64,000 nt of DNA, from positions 248,001 through 312,000 of the forward strand of contig NZ_VKDD01000002.1 of the NCBI RefSeq assembly GCF_007097525.1. Reading direction: 5' to 3'. Both the position numbers and the translations under genes were made by a program. Shown here piece by piece: positions 17,703 through 25,572 of this stretch (the stretch's first letter is position 1; each line of letters starts with the position of its first letter). This DNA comes from Thalassomonas sp. M1454. GTDB taxonomy: Bacteria > Pseudomonadota > Gammaproteobacteria > Enterobacterales > Alteromonadaceae. A model generated the notes under the pieces. That model was not told the DNA's origin. It did no database searches and saw nothing but the letters and a program-made list of their open reading frames with translations.

Positions 17703-18551
17703 ATGCATTGCCTAAATAAATTACTTATTAGCTTTTTACTATTGTGTATAAGTGGTTGTAGTACTTTATTCTTCTATCCAGAAAAACAGTTAGTAAGAAC
17801 TCCTGAACAAGTTGGCTTAGCTTATCAAGATGTTGATATAAAAGTCTCTGATGAGGTTTCTATCCATGGTTGGTTTTTACCTGTTGAAGATAATGTAGAA
17901 GTTAAAGGCACGGTTTATTTTTTACATGGAAATGCGCAAAATATAAGTACTCATCTGCGCAGTGTTTATTGGTTACCAGAACGCGGGTATCAGGTTTTTT
18001 TAATTGACTATAGAGGTTATGGCAAGTCAACTGGCGAACCATTAATCCCTGATGTTTTTCATGACATCAATGCCGGGTTTTTATGGTTAATCAAGCAACC
18101 AAGTGTTCAGCAAAAGCCTATATACTTATTGGGGCAGAGTCTTGGGGCTTCTATGTCAGGTTACTTAGTAGGCACGCAGCCCGAAATGCGAGATAGACTC
18201 TCTGGCGTTATACTCGATGCTGGTTTTACATCATATTCTGAAATTGCCCGCCATATTGCCAGTGACAATTGGCTTACTTGGTTATTTCAATACCCAGCGG
18301 CATGGTCGATGCCAAGTGATTATGACTTAATCGATGTGGTGCAAAATATTAGTCCAACGCCTTTGTTGATAGTACATGGCACGCAAGATGTGGTTATACC
18401 TTATCAGCATGGCAAGAAATTATTGGCAAAAGCTAAGCAGCCGAAAGCATTTTTAAGCTATACCGGCGGTCATATAGCCACTTTTAATGATGTAGGTAAT
18501 CAAAACTTGCTATTAGAGTTTATGCAAAAATTTACGCCAACAAAACCTTAA
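17703..18551 (+). CDS. alpha/beta hydrolase lipoprotein
   Basis: 282 residues. The signal peptide ends in lipobox ISGC (C19), so it is membrane anchored. The alpha/beta hydrolase triad is S146 (GQSLGAS), D229 (HGTQDVVIP) and H257 (GGHIATF); the oxyanion region is FLHGNAQN. It resembles ABHD13/YfhR-type serine hydrolases often annotated as lipases or esterases. Its ATG follows directly after the TAG of the DUF4105 gene, so the two are translationally linked and probably act together in the envelope. Confidence 0.85.
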   Translation: MHCLNKLLISFLLLCISGCSTLFFYPEKQLVRTPEQVGLAYQDVDIKVSDEVSIHGWFLPVEDNVEVKGTVYFLHGNAQNISTHLRSVYWLPERGYQVFLIDYRGYGKSTGEPLIPDVFHDINAGFLWLIKQPSVQQKPIYLLGQSLGASMSGYLVGTQPEMRDRLSGVILDAGFTSYSEIARHIASDNWLTWLFQYPAAWSMPSDYDLIDVVQNISPTPLLIVHGTQDVVIPYQHGKKLLAKAKQPKAFLSYTGGHIATFNDVGNQNLLLEFMQKFTPTKP

Positions 18552-18589
18552 CAGCGGTAGATTAACTTCCCTTGATATAAAGGTTTTTA

Positions 18590-18618
18590 TTGCGATTTAT
18601 GTTTACTCGATCTATAAT
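18590..18618 (+). promoter_or_regulatory. sigma-70 promoter of the rimP-nusA-infB operon
   Basis: TTGCGA (18590-18595), 17-bp spacer, TATAAT (18613-18618). The match is close to consensus and the spacing ideal. Transcription would begin near 18625, giving a leader of about 245 nt before rimP. Confidence 0.75.
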
Positions 18619-18705
18619 CTGCTCGCTTTGACGTGAAATCTTATTTAGCCTACAACTCTAAGGTAAATAAACATCGTATTTCACGTTGCCATTACACAGA
18701 TTATA
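18613..18705 (+). other. nested inverted-repeat leader element upstream of rimP
   Basis: Three collinear nested arms: TATAATCTG (18613-18621) with CAGATTATA (18697-18705); ACGTGAAAT (18631-18639) with ATTTCACGT (18678-18686); TTATTTA (18641-18647) with TAAATAA (18664-18670), closed by CCT/AGG and a 9-nt loop. The outer arm overlaps the promoter -10 and would lie before the predicted RNA start, so only the inner stems (about 19 bp in all) would form in RNA. In E. coli a tRNA-fMet gene (metY) occupies this place; none is seen here. Confidence 0.7.
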
Positions 18706-18706
18706 T

Positions 18707-18763
18707 CTTGTACTGGTTACACAAGGGGTTCATTTGCAAAGCCCCATGTCAAAGGGGCTTTTT
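18707..18763 (+). terminator. attenuator-like terminator with competing hairpin, rimP leader
   Basis: The terminator stem is AAAGCCCC (18738-18745) with GGGGCTTT (18754-18761) and a T run. Just upstream GGGGTT (18725-18730) can instead pair with the same AGCCCC segment, giving a mutually exclusive antiterminator; a CTTGT/ACAAG stem (18707-18711, 18721-18725) could in turn block that. Leader attenuation before rimP has been reported in enterobacteria, so this may be an analogous control point. Confidence 0.65.
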
Positions 18764-18783
18764 CGTATTTGTAGGTTTATAAT

Positions 18784-18885
18784 ATGAATAAGTTTATGGA
18801 TTCATTTATCAATATTATTATTGATATTTTTAATGGGCTTAAAGCCCTTTTTTTGTTTTTGGAGAAAGTGATTGAGCAATTTTGA
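18784..18885 (+). CDS. possible 33-residue leader ORF overlapping rimP start
   Basis: ATG at 18784 opens a 33-codon frame (MNKFMDSFINIIIDIFNGLK, then ALFLFLEKVIEQF) ending in TGA at 18883-18885, 14 nt inside rimP. It is hydrophobic like a single membrane segment. The ribosome site is weak (AGG about 10 nt upstream). It spans the second leader hairpin. It may be chance; conservation in relatives would decide. Confidence 0.25.
   Translation: MNKFMDSFINIIIDIFNGLKALFLFLEKVIEQF
18835..18854 (+). terminator. second short hairpin plus T-tract before rimP
   Basis: GGGCT (18835-18839), loop TAA, AGCCC (18843-18847), then seven T residues, ending 17 nt before the rimP start codon. The stem is only 5 bp, so at best a weak or conditional terminator. 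Confidence 0.45.
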
Positions 18886-19327
18886 ACAAAAATTAACTGA
18901 AATGTTACGTCCATCTGTTGAGATGACAGGTGTGGAATTGTTAGGTATTGAGTTTATCAGTGCGGGCAATAATTCAGTATTACGTTTGTATATCGATCAT
19001 GAAAACGGTATCGATGTTGATAATTGTGCTGACGTATCTCGTCAAGTAAGTGCAGTTTTAGACGTTGAAGACCCAATTAGTTCAGAATATAACTTGGAAG
19101 TATCATCTCCAGGTGTAGATAGACCATTATTTGAAAAAGCACATTACTTAGCGGTAGTGGGTGAAACGATAGAAGTTAAGCTAGGCATGCCACAAAATGG
19201 CCGCCGTAAGTTTAAAGGCTTATTAGAAGCTGTTGAAGGTGACAATTTAGTTGTTATCGTTGATGGCCAAGATTATGAGTTGCCTCTGGGCAATGTCGAC
19301 AAGGCTAACCTTGTAGCAAAATTATAG
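18872..19327 (+). CDS. rimP: ribosome maturation factor RimP
   Basis: 151 residues, standard family length. RimP acts in 30S subunit maturation. N-terminal alpha/beta domain with GVELLGIEFI, then RLYIDHENGIDVDNCADVSR and the conserved LEVSSPGVDRPLF, followed by an SH3-like C-terminal barrel (RKFKGLLEAVEG). It starts with TTG at 18872, with GGAG at 18861-18864 7 nt before it. First gene of the rimP-nusA-infB-rbfA-truB operon; nusA follows 27 nt downstream. Confidence 0.95.
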   Translation: MSNFEQKLTEMLRPSVEMTGVELLGIEFISAGNNSVLRLYIDHENGIDVDNCADVSRQVSAVLDVEDPISSEYNLEVSSPGVDRPLFEKAHYLAVVGETIEVKLGMPQNGRRKFKGLLEAVEGDNLVVIVDGQDYELPLGNVDKANLVAKL

Positions 19328-19354
19328 CAGTATTAAGAAGCGAGGCTAAAAAGG

Positions 19355-20854
19355 ATGAGTAAGGAAATATTACTAGTTGTAGATGCGGTTTCAAACGAAA
19401 AGGCTCTACCACGTGAAAAGATTTTTGAGGCGATGGAAGTAGCCCTAGAAACAGCAACAAAAAAGAAATATGAAGGCGAAATTTTAGTACGTGTTGAAAT
19501 TGACCGTATTTCTGGTGAGTTTGATACATTCCGTCGTTGGTTAGTAGTTGATGATAGCGTAGAAGGTGGTGTTGAAAACCCTTACGCTGAAATCGGTTTA
19601 GCGGCAGCTCAATACGATAACCCAGAGATTGAAGTTGGTGGATTTGTTGAAGACCAAATTGAATCAGTTAAGTTTGACCGTATTACTACGCAAACAGCTA
19701 AGCAAGTAATCGTACAAAAGGTACGTGAAGCTGAGCGTGCTAAAGTTGTTGAAGAATACGAAGACCAACTTGGTGAAATCATTACTGGTGTAGTTAAAAA
19801 AGCTAACCGTGAAAGCGTAGTTTTAGACTTAGGTAACAATGCTGAAGCGGTAATTTTCCGTGATGAAATGCTACCTCGTGAAGTGTTCCGTCCAGGAGAT
19901 CGTGTTCGTGGTTTATTATTTGAAATTAAACCAGAAGCACGTGGCGCACAATTATTTATGAGTCGTGCAAACCCTGAAATGCTTATCGAATTATTCCGCG
20001 TTGAAGTGCCAGAAATTGGTGAAGAAATGTTGGAAATTAAAGGTGCTGCTCGTGATCCAGGTAGCCGTGCTAAAATCGCTGTAAAATCTAACGACAAACG
20101 TATCGACCCTGTTGGTGCTTGTGTTGGTATGCGTGGTTCACGTGTACAAGCTGTTTCTGGTGAATTAGCTGGTGAGCGTGTTGATATCGTATTATTCGAT
20201 GACAACCCGGCACAATACGTTATTAATGCTATGGCCCCTGCAGAAGTTGCTTCAATCATTGTTGATGAAGACACTAACTCGATGGATATCGCCGTAGAAG
20301 AAGGTAACTTAGCAATGGCCATCGGTAAGAGTGGTCAAAACATCCGTTTAGCTAGCCAATTAACTGGTTGGGAATTAAACGTGATGACTGTTGAAGATAT
20401 GAAGTCTAAGCATGAAGCTGAAAATGATAAAGTTCTTACTTTATTTACTGAAAAATTAGACTTAGATGAAGATTTTGCCACTATGCTTGTTGAAGAAGGT
20501 TTCTCAACACTTGAAGAAATTGCATATGTACCAATGGCTGAGTTATTAGAAATTGATGGTTTAGATGAAGAAACTGTAGAAGAGTTACGTGAGCGCGCTA
20601 AAGCGGCATTAACTACTCAAGCATTAGCTTCAGAAGAAACTTTAGAAAGTGCCGAGCCTGCAGCTGATTTATTAAATCTTGAAGGAATGGAGAAGCATTT
20701 AGCGTTTGTATTAGCAAGTCGCGGTGTAGTTACTCTTGAAGATTTAGCTGAGCAGGGCGTAGATGATATCGCTGATATCGAAGAGCTTAACGAAGAGCAA
20801 GCGGGCGAGTTAATTATGGCCGCACGTAATATTTGCTGGTTTAACGAAGAGTAA
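19355..20854 (+). CDS. nusA: transcription termination/antitermination factor NusA
   Basis: 499 residues. Order of domains: N-terminal RNA polymerase-binding domain (1 to about 130), S1 (about 135-200), KH1 and KH2 (about 205-345, with [17 protein letters not shown]), then two acidic helix-hairpin repeats (about 365-420 and 440-495), the gammaproteobacterial form. NusA modulates pausing, termination and antitermination. In E. coli it autoregulates this operon, which fits the attenuator-like leader upstream of rimP. Confidence 0.97.
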   Translation: MSKEILLVVDAVSNEKALPREKIFEAMEVALETATKKKYEGEILVRVEIDRISGEFDTFRRWLVVDDSVEGGVENPYAEIGLAAAQYDNPEIEVGGFVEDQIESVKFDRITTQTAKQVIVQKVREAERAKVVEEYEDQLGEIITGVVKKANRESVVLDLGNNAEAVIFRDEMLPREVFRPGDRVRGLLFEIKPEARGAQLFMSRANPEMLIELFRVEVPEIGEEMLEIKGAARDPGSRAKIAVKSNDKRIDPVGACVGMRGSRVQAVSGELAGERVDIVLFDDNPAQYVINAMAPAEVASIIVDEDTNSMDIAVEEGNLAMAIGKSGQNIRLASQLTGWELNVMTVEDMKSKHEAENDKVLTLFTEKLDLDEDFATMLVEEGFSTLEEIAYVPMAELLEIDGLDEETVEELRERAKAALTTQALASEETLESAEPAADLLNLEGMEKHLAFVLASRGVVTLEDLAEQGVDDIADIEELNEEQAGELIMAARNICWFNEE

Positions 20855-20877
20855 GCTCTAGCAAGGAGAAAGAATTA

Positions 20878-23535
20878 ATGACAGATGTAACCGTAAAACA
20901 ACTTGCTAGCGAAATTGGCACTGATGAAAGTAAATTATTAAGCCAATTAGCTGATGCTGGTATTAAAAAAAGTGCTAGCGATAGCGTGACAGAGCAAGAA
21001 AAAGAAGCCTTGCTTGTACACCTTAAAAAGCAACACGGTGATGATACGGAAGGCAAGCCTAAACGTATGACACTTAACCGTAAAACTAAATCAACACTTT
21101 CTGTTGGCTCTGGTAGCAAAGCTAAGCAAGTTCAAGTTGAAGTTCGTAAAAAGCGTACTTACGTTAAAGCGAGCGATGTTGAATTAAAAGCGCAAGCAGA
21201 AGCTGAAGCAAAAGCGGCTGAAGAAGCACGTATTGCAGCAGAAGAGCAAGCAGCTGCAGAAGCGAAAGCAGCTGCTGAAGCTAAAGCTAAACTTGATGCT
21301 GAAAACAAAGCAAAAGCAGCGGCTAAAGCAAAAGCTGACGCCGAAGCTAAAGAGCGTGCAAAAGCTGCCGCTGCTGCTAAAGCTAAAGAAGCACCTGCTG
21401 CTCCTAAGCAAGAAAACGAAGAAGAGAAAAAGATTCGTTTAGCTCAGGAAAAAGAAGCTGCGGCAAAAGCTGAACAAGAAGCATTAGCGTCTGCTGAAGC
21501 GGCTAAAAAACTTGCTGAAGAAAATGAAGCACGTTGGAAAGAGCAAGAAGCAGAGCGTAAGAAAAAAGAAAAAGAAGTTGTTCATGTAACATCTTCTAAA
21601 TACGCACAAGAAGCTGAAGATAAAGTTGACGCTCAAGAAGAAGGCGGCGGACGTCGTCGTCGTAAGAAGAAGTCAAACAAAAATGATGACCGCGGTAATC
21701 GCAACTCTAGAGGCAAAGGCAAAGCGTCTTTAAATGCTCCTACATCTTTACAGCATGGCTTTACTAAACCTGCGAAAGCAGTTGAACGTGAAATCCGTAT
21801 TGGTGAAACAATTTCAGTTGCTGAACTTGCCGATAAAATGGCAGTTAAAGGCGCCGCAGTTGTTAAAGCGATGTTTAAAATGGGTGCTATGGCAACCATC
21901 AACCAAGTAATCGACCAAGAAACTGCCGCTTTAGTGGTAGAAGAAATGGGGCACACTGCATTACTAGTTAATGAAAATGCGCTTGAAGATGCCGTTTTAG
22001 AAGATCGTGGTATTTCAGGTGATGCTATTACTCGTGCTCCTGTAGTAACTATTATGGGTCACGTTGACCATGGTAAAACATCATTACTAGATTACATCCG
22101 TAAAGCAAAGGTTGCTGCTGGCGAAGCTGGTGGTATTACTCAGCATATCGGTGCTTATCACGTTGAAACTGGTCACGGTATGATCACTTTCTTAGATACT
22201 CCAGGTCACGCGGCGTTTACTGCAATGCGTTCACGTGGTGCAAAAGCAACAGATATCGTAATTATCGTTGTTGCTGCTGATGATGGTGTAATGCCACAAA
22301 CTGTTGAAGCAATTCAACATGCGAAGGCATCTGAGGTGCCAATTATCATCGCAATTAACAAAATGGATAAAGAATCAACTGATGTAGAACGTGTTCGTAG
22401 CGAACTTTCTCAACATGACGTTCTTTCTGAAGAGTGGGGCGGTGACGTTCAATTCTGTCCTGTATCAGCTAAAACTGGTTTAGGTGTTGATGACTTACTT
22501 GACGCTGTATTACTACAATCAGAAGTTCTAGAACTTACTGCTGTAGTAGATAAAATGGCAAGTGGTGTTGTGGTTGAATCTAAACTTGATAAAGGTCGTG
22601 GTCCTGTTGCAACTGTACTTGTTCAAGAAGGTACATTAAAGCAAGGTGATATCGTACTTTGTGGTCTTGAATATGGCCGTGTTCGTGCAATGCGCGACGA
22701 AAATGGTAAAGCAATCACAACTGCTGGTCCTTCGATCCCGGTAGAAATCCTTGGTTTAAGTGGTGTGCCACAATCAGGTGATGAAGCAACCGTTGTTAAA
22801 GATGAGAAGAAAGCGCGTGAAGTTGCATTATTCCGTCAAGGTAAATTCCGTGATGTGAAACTTGCTCGTCAACAGAAATCTAAACTAGAGAATATGTTCT
22901 CTAACATGGAATCTGGCGATATTTCTGAGCTGAACTTAGTAATTAAATCTGATGTTCAAGGTTCACTTGAAGCGATTTCAGATTCATTACTTAAACTTTC
23001 AACTGAAGAAGTTAAAGTTAAGATTGTTGGTTCAGGTGTAGGTGGTATTACTGAAACTGATGCCTCTCTTGCTGCTGCATCAAATGCAATCGTAGTAGGT
23101 TTCAACGTTCGTGCCGATGCATCAGCACGTAAAGTTATCGAATCAGAAAACTTAGACTTACGTTATTACAGCGTTATTTATGCGCTTATCGATGAAGTTA
23201 AATCTGCTATGAGTGGTATGCTTGCACCAGAATTTAAACAAGAAATCATTGGTCTTGCACAAGTGCGTGACGTATTTAAGTCGCCTAAGATTGGTGCTAT
23301 CGCTGGTTGTATGGTTACTGAAGGTACAATTAAACGTAGCGCACCAATTCGTGTATTACGTGAAAACGTTGTAATTTACGAAGGTGAATTAGAATCACTT
23401 CGTCGCTTTAAAGATGACGTACAAGAAGTTCGTAAAGATACTGAGTGTGGTATCGGTGTTAAGAACTACAACGACGTTAGAGTTGGCGATCAAATCGAAG
23501 TATTTGAAACTGTTGAAGTTAAACGTTCACTATAA
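20878..23535 (+). CDS. infB: translation initiation factor IF-2
   Basis: 885 residues. The N-terminal IF2N domain (1 to about 50) is followed by a long Ala/Lys/Glu-rich charged linker (about 90-260), a basic patch [12 protein letters not shown], and a second IF2N domain. The GTPase domain carries GHVDHGKT (394-401), DTPGHAAF and NKMDK. Domains II-IV complete the fMet-tRNA binding part. AAGGAGAAAG precedes the ATG. Internal start sites for shorter isoforms are known in E. coli; I did not identify any here. Confidence 0.97.
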   Translation: MTDVTVKQLASEIGTDESKLLSQLADAGIKKSASDSVTEQEKEALLVHLKKQHGDDTEGKPKRMTLNRKTKSTLSVGSGSKAKQVQVEVRKKRTYVKASDVELKAQAEAEAKAAEEARIAAEEQAAAEAKAAAEAKAKLDAENKAKAAAKAKADAEAKERAKAAAAAKAKEAPAAPKQENEEEKKIRLAQEKEAAAKAEQEALASAEAAKKLAEENEARWKEQEAERKKKEKEVVHVTSSKYAQEAEDKVDAQEEGGGRRRRKKKSNKNDDRGNRNSRGKGKASLNAPTSLQHGFTKPAKAVEREIRIGETISVAELADKMAVKGAAVVKAMFKMGAMATINQVIDQETAALVVEEMGHTALLVNENALEDAVLEDRGISGDAITRAPVVTIMGHVDHGKTSLLDYIRKAKVAAGEAGGITQHIGAYHVETGHGMITFLDTPGHAAFTAMRSRGAKATDIVIIVVAADDGVMPQTVEAIQHAKASEVPIIIAINKMDKESTDVERVRSELSQHDVLSEEWGGDVQFCPVSAKTGLGVDDLLDAVLLQSEVLELTAVVDKMASGVVVESKLDKGRGPVATVLVQEGTLKQGDIVLCGLEYGRVRAMRDENGKAITTAGPSIPVEILGLSGVPQSGDEATVVKDEKKAREVALFRQGKFRDVKLARQQKSKLENMFSNMESGDISELNLVIKSDVQGSLEAISDSLLKLSTEEVKVKIVGSGVGGITETDASLAAASNAIVVGFNVRADASARKVIESENLDLRYYSVIYALIDEVKSAMSGMLAPEFKQEIIGLAQVRDVFKSPKIGAIAGCMVTEGTIKRSAPIRVLRENVVIYEGELESLRRFKDDVQEVRKDTECGIGVKNYNDVRVGDQIEVFETVEVKRSL

Positions 23536-23559
23536 GCTTGATAGTTTATTAAATTTTAT

Positions 23560-23584
23560 CAAATAGGGGCTTAGCCCCTATTTG
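23560..23584 (+). other. perfect 11-bp hairpin between infB and rbfA
   Basis: CAAATAGGGGC (23560-23570), loop TTA, GCCCCTATTTG (23574-23584). No T-tract follows, so it is more likely an RNA processing or stability hairpin than a terminator. It ends 7 nt before the rbfA SD. Confidence 0.65.
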
Positions 23585-23601
23585 CATTTGTGGAGTCAAA
23601 C

Positions 23602-24018
23602 ATGGCTAGAGAATTTGCTCGTACCGATCGAGTATCACAAGAAATCCAACGAGAAATCGCGGTTATTTTACAACGCGAAATTAAAGATCCTCGTCTTGGT
23701 ATGGTTACGGTTTCATCGGTAGATGTAACTCGTGATTTAGCTTACGCAAAAGTATTTGTTACCTTTTTTGGTGATGACGAAGAAAGCGTTAAGCAATCTG
23801 TAAATATTTTAAATGATGCAGCAGGTTATATCCGCTCATTATTAGCTAAAACGTTGCGCGCTCGTATTATGCCGCAACTTCGTTTTGTTTATGATAAGTC
23901 ATTAGTTGAAGGTGTTCGTATGTCTTCACTTGTTGACCAAGTAATTCGTGATGATGAGCGTAAAGCAAATCAAGACGAACAAGCTACTGATGCAACAGAC
24001 GAAAGCAAGGAAGACTAA
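23602..24018 (+). CDS. rbfA: 30S ribosome-binding factor RbfA
   Basis: 138 residues from the ATG at 23602. An in-frame GTG at 23590 is rejected because GGAG (23592-23595) inside it is the ribosome site for 23602. KH-type fold: [19 protein letters not shown], then [19 protein letters not shown] and [10 protein letters not shown]. RbfA assists 16S 5'-end maturation and cold adaptation. The tail is Asp/Glu-rich and variable. truB begins 3 nt after the stop. Confidence 0.96.
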   Translation: MAREFARTDRVSQEIQREIAVILQREIKDPRLGMVTVSSVDVTRDLAYAKVFVTFFGDDEESVKQSVNILNDAAGYIRSLLAKTLRARIMPQLRFVYDKSLVEGVRMSSLVDQVIRDDERKANQDEQATDATDESKED

Positions 24019-24021
24019 TTA

Positions 24022-24972
24022 ATGGCTAAGCGTAGAAAAGGTCGTCAAATTGATGGCATTTTATTGCTAGATAAGCCATATGAAATGTCATCTAACTCTG
24101 CTTTACAAGTTTGTAAACGCTTATTCTTTGCTAACAAAGCTGGGCATACTGGTGCTCTTGATCCAATGGCCACTGGCATGTTGCCTATTTGTTTTGGTGA
24201 AGGTACTAAGTTTTCTCAGTTTTTATTAGACACAGACAAAACTTATATAGTTACCGCTAAACTTGGTATTCGCACGACAACAAGTGATGCTGAAGGTGAA
24301 GTAGTAAGTGAAAAACCAGTAAATATTACTGAGGCAGAGTTACTGCCTGCACTTGATTCATTCAGAGGTGACTCTAAACAAGTACCGTCAATGTACTCAG
24401 CATTAAAGTATCAAGGCCAGCCTTTATATAAATATGCACGTGAAGGTATAACTATTGAACGTGAAGCACGTGATATAACTGTATTTAATCTTGAGTTACA
24501 ACGCTTTGAAGGTGATGAAGTTGATTTAGAAATTCACGTTTCTAAAGGCACTTATATTCGCACCATTATTGATGATTTAGGTGAGCTGCTTGGCTGTGGC
24601 GCACACGTTAGTATGCTACGTCGTACTAAAGTAGGTCCGTATCCAGTGGCTAAAATGGTAACATTAGATCATTTAAAATCATTAGTAGAAGATGCTAAAG
24701 CAAAAGGTGAAGAGCCTTACGATGTGCTCGATTCGTTACTTGTTCCTATGGATACAGCGGTATTTGAGCTAACTGAAATTAATGTTGATGCTGACTCTGC
24801 TCGCTTTTTGCGATTAGGTAACCCCGTTTCCGCTTCTGGTCTTCCTGCTACAGGAACTTTAGTTAAAGTAACTTTAGGAGATGAGAAAGAGTTTATCGGA
24901 GTAGCCCATATTAATGATGATGGTATGCTCGCGCCAAAACGTATTGTTGTTGATCATAGCCTAAACTCGTAA
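24022..24972 (+). CDS. truB: tRNA pseudouridine-55 synthase TruB
   Basis: 316 residues. Catalytic aspartate D47 is in [15 protein letters not shown]; other family blocks are DGILLLDKP (11-19), [18 protein letters not shown] and [14 protein letters not shown]. It makes pseudouridine 55 in the T loop of tRNAs. Last gene of the rimP operon; rpsO follows 120 bp later with its own promoter. Confidence 0.97.
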   Translation: MAKRRKGRQIDGILLLDKPYEMSSNSALQVCKRLFFANKAGHTGALDPMATGMLPICFGEGTKFSQFLLDTDKTYIVTAKLGIRTTTSDAEGEVVSEKPVNITEAELLPALDSFRGDSKQVPSMYSALKYQGQPLYKYAREGITIEREARDITVFNLELQRFEGDEVDLEIHVSKGTYIRTIIDDLGELLGCGAHVSMLRRTKVGPYPVAKMVTLDHLKSLVEDAKAKGEEPYDVLDSLLVPMDTAVFELTEINVDADSARFLRLGNPVSASGLPATGTLVKVTLGDEKEFIGVAHINDDGMLAPKRIVVDHSLNS

Positions 24973-24973
24973 A

Positions 24974-25011
24974 AACAATATAAATGACTTGCAAAGTGCA
25001 TTTATATTGTT
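24974..25011 (+). other. long hairpin truB-rpsO (processing or termination signal)
   Basis: AACAATATAAATG (24974-24986) pairs perfectly with CATTTATATTGTT (24999-25011). Inside, ACTT/AAGT around a GCA triloop extends it with one bulged G. It overlaps the rpsO promoter elements. E. coli has RNase processing sites in this gap; a similar role here is inference. Confidence 0.6.
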
Positions 25012-25016
25012 AGAAT
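24989..25016 (+). promoter_or_regulatory. predicted sigma-70 promoter of rpsO
   Basis: TTGCAA (24989-24994), 16-bp spacer, TAGAAT (25011-25016). It would give a leader of about 70 nt before rpsO. The -10 starts exactly at the end of the long hairpin. Confidence 0.5.
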
Positions 25017-25042
25017 ACGCGCTCTTTTGTCGTCTTGCTGAA

Positions 25043-25082
25043 TTAGTGTTTGGCTTGACGGGATTTTAAACTAAAACACTAA
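25043..25082 (+). promoter_or_regulatory. rpsO leader stem, candidate S15 autoregulatory site
   Basis: TTAGTGTTT (25043-25051) pairs with AAACACTAA (25074-25082) and the 3' arm touches the AAGG ribosome site of rpsO. S15 represses its own mRNA through 5' leader structures in several bacteria; this stem is the visible candidate. Confidence 0.45.
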
Positions 25083-25092
25083 GGTATATATT

Positions 25093-25362
25093 ATGTCTTT
25101 AAACGCTACAGAAAAAGCTGCAATCGTTGCAGAATACGCTCAATCTGAAGGTGATACTGGTTCTCCAGAAGTACAAGTTGCTTTGTTAACTACTCAAATC
25201 AACCACTTACAAGGTCACTTCAAAGAGCACATCCATGATCACCACTCACGTCGTGGTTTATTACGCATGGTATCTCAACGTCGTAAATTACTTGATTACT
25301 TAAAAGGCAAAAACGTTGAACGTTACACTGCTTTAATCGGTAAATTAGGTTTACGTCGCTAA
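25093..25362 (+). CDS. rpsO: 30S ribosomal protein S15
   Basis: 89 residues, canonical length. Contains [33 protein letters not shown] and [17 protein letters not shown]15 binds 16S rRNA helices 20-22 early in 30S assembly. The leader carries a possible autoregulatory stem. A strong terminator follows, so rpsO is largely uncoupled from pnp, and an unrelated minus-strand gene is inserted between them. Confidence 0.98.
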   Translation: MSLNATEKAAIVAEYAQSEGDTGSPEVQVALLTTQINHLQGHFKEHIHDHHSRRGLLRMVSQRRKLLDYLKGKNVERYTALIGKLGLRR

Positions 25363-25380
25363 GACAAGATCTATTCAAGA

Positions 25381-25408
25381 AAAAAGAGCCTTACGGCTCT
25401 TTTTTTTT
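25381..25408 (+). terminator. rpsO terminator
   Basis: AAAAAGAGCC (25381-25390), loop TTAC, GGCTCTTTTT (25395-25404), with a run of nine T residues. Confidence 0.95.
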
Positions 25409-25414
25409 GCTCTT

Positions 25415-25498
25415 CACGACGTGGAGTATGCCGAAACACCATGGACCATTCCTTCGCATCCGTGCGATCATGGCATTAGTATATCCATATACGTCGTG
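25415..25498. repeat. 84-bp nested palindromic element
   Basis: Three nested inverted arms: CACGACGT (25415-25422) with ACGTCGTG (25491-25498); CCATG (25439-25443) with CATGG (25469-25473); TCGCA (25454-25458) with TGCGA (25463-25467) around a TCCG loop. It is more GC-rich than its surroundings and lies between the rpsO terminator and the end of the minus-strand aminotransferase gene. It may be a non-autonomous repeat. Confidence 0.6.
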
Positions 25499-25572
25499 GC
25501 TTAGTTTTGCTAGACTACAACCCACAACTAGACTTTAAAAGCTGTACTTCTAATATTTTCAAACAACTCAAA

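Noticed and set aside
18552-18871. tRNA-fMet (metY) expected before rimP
   Set aside because: I looked for the CGCGGGG-type acceptor and CAT anticodon arm on both strands; none is there. The folded element present is not a cloverleaf.
19609-20322. 237-codon minus-strand frame inside nusA
   Set aside because: Shadow of the highly expressed nusA frame; composition (Ser, Ile, Thr-rich) and lack of a ribosome site argue against it.
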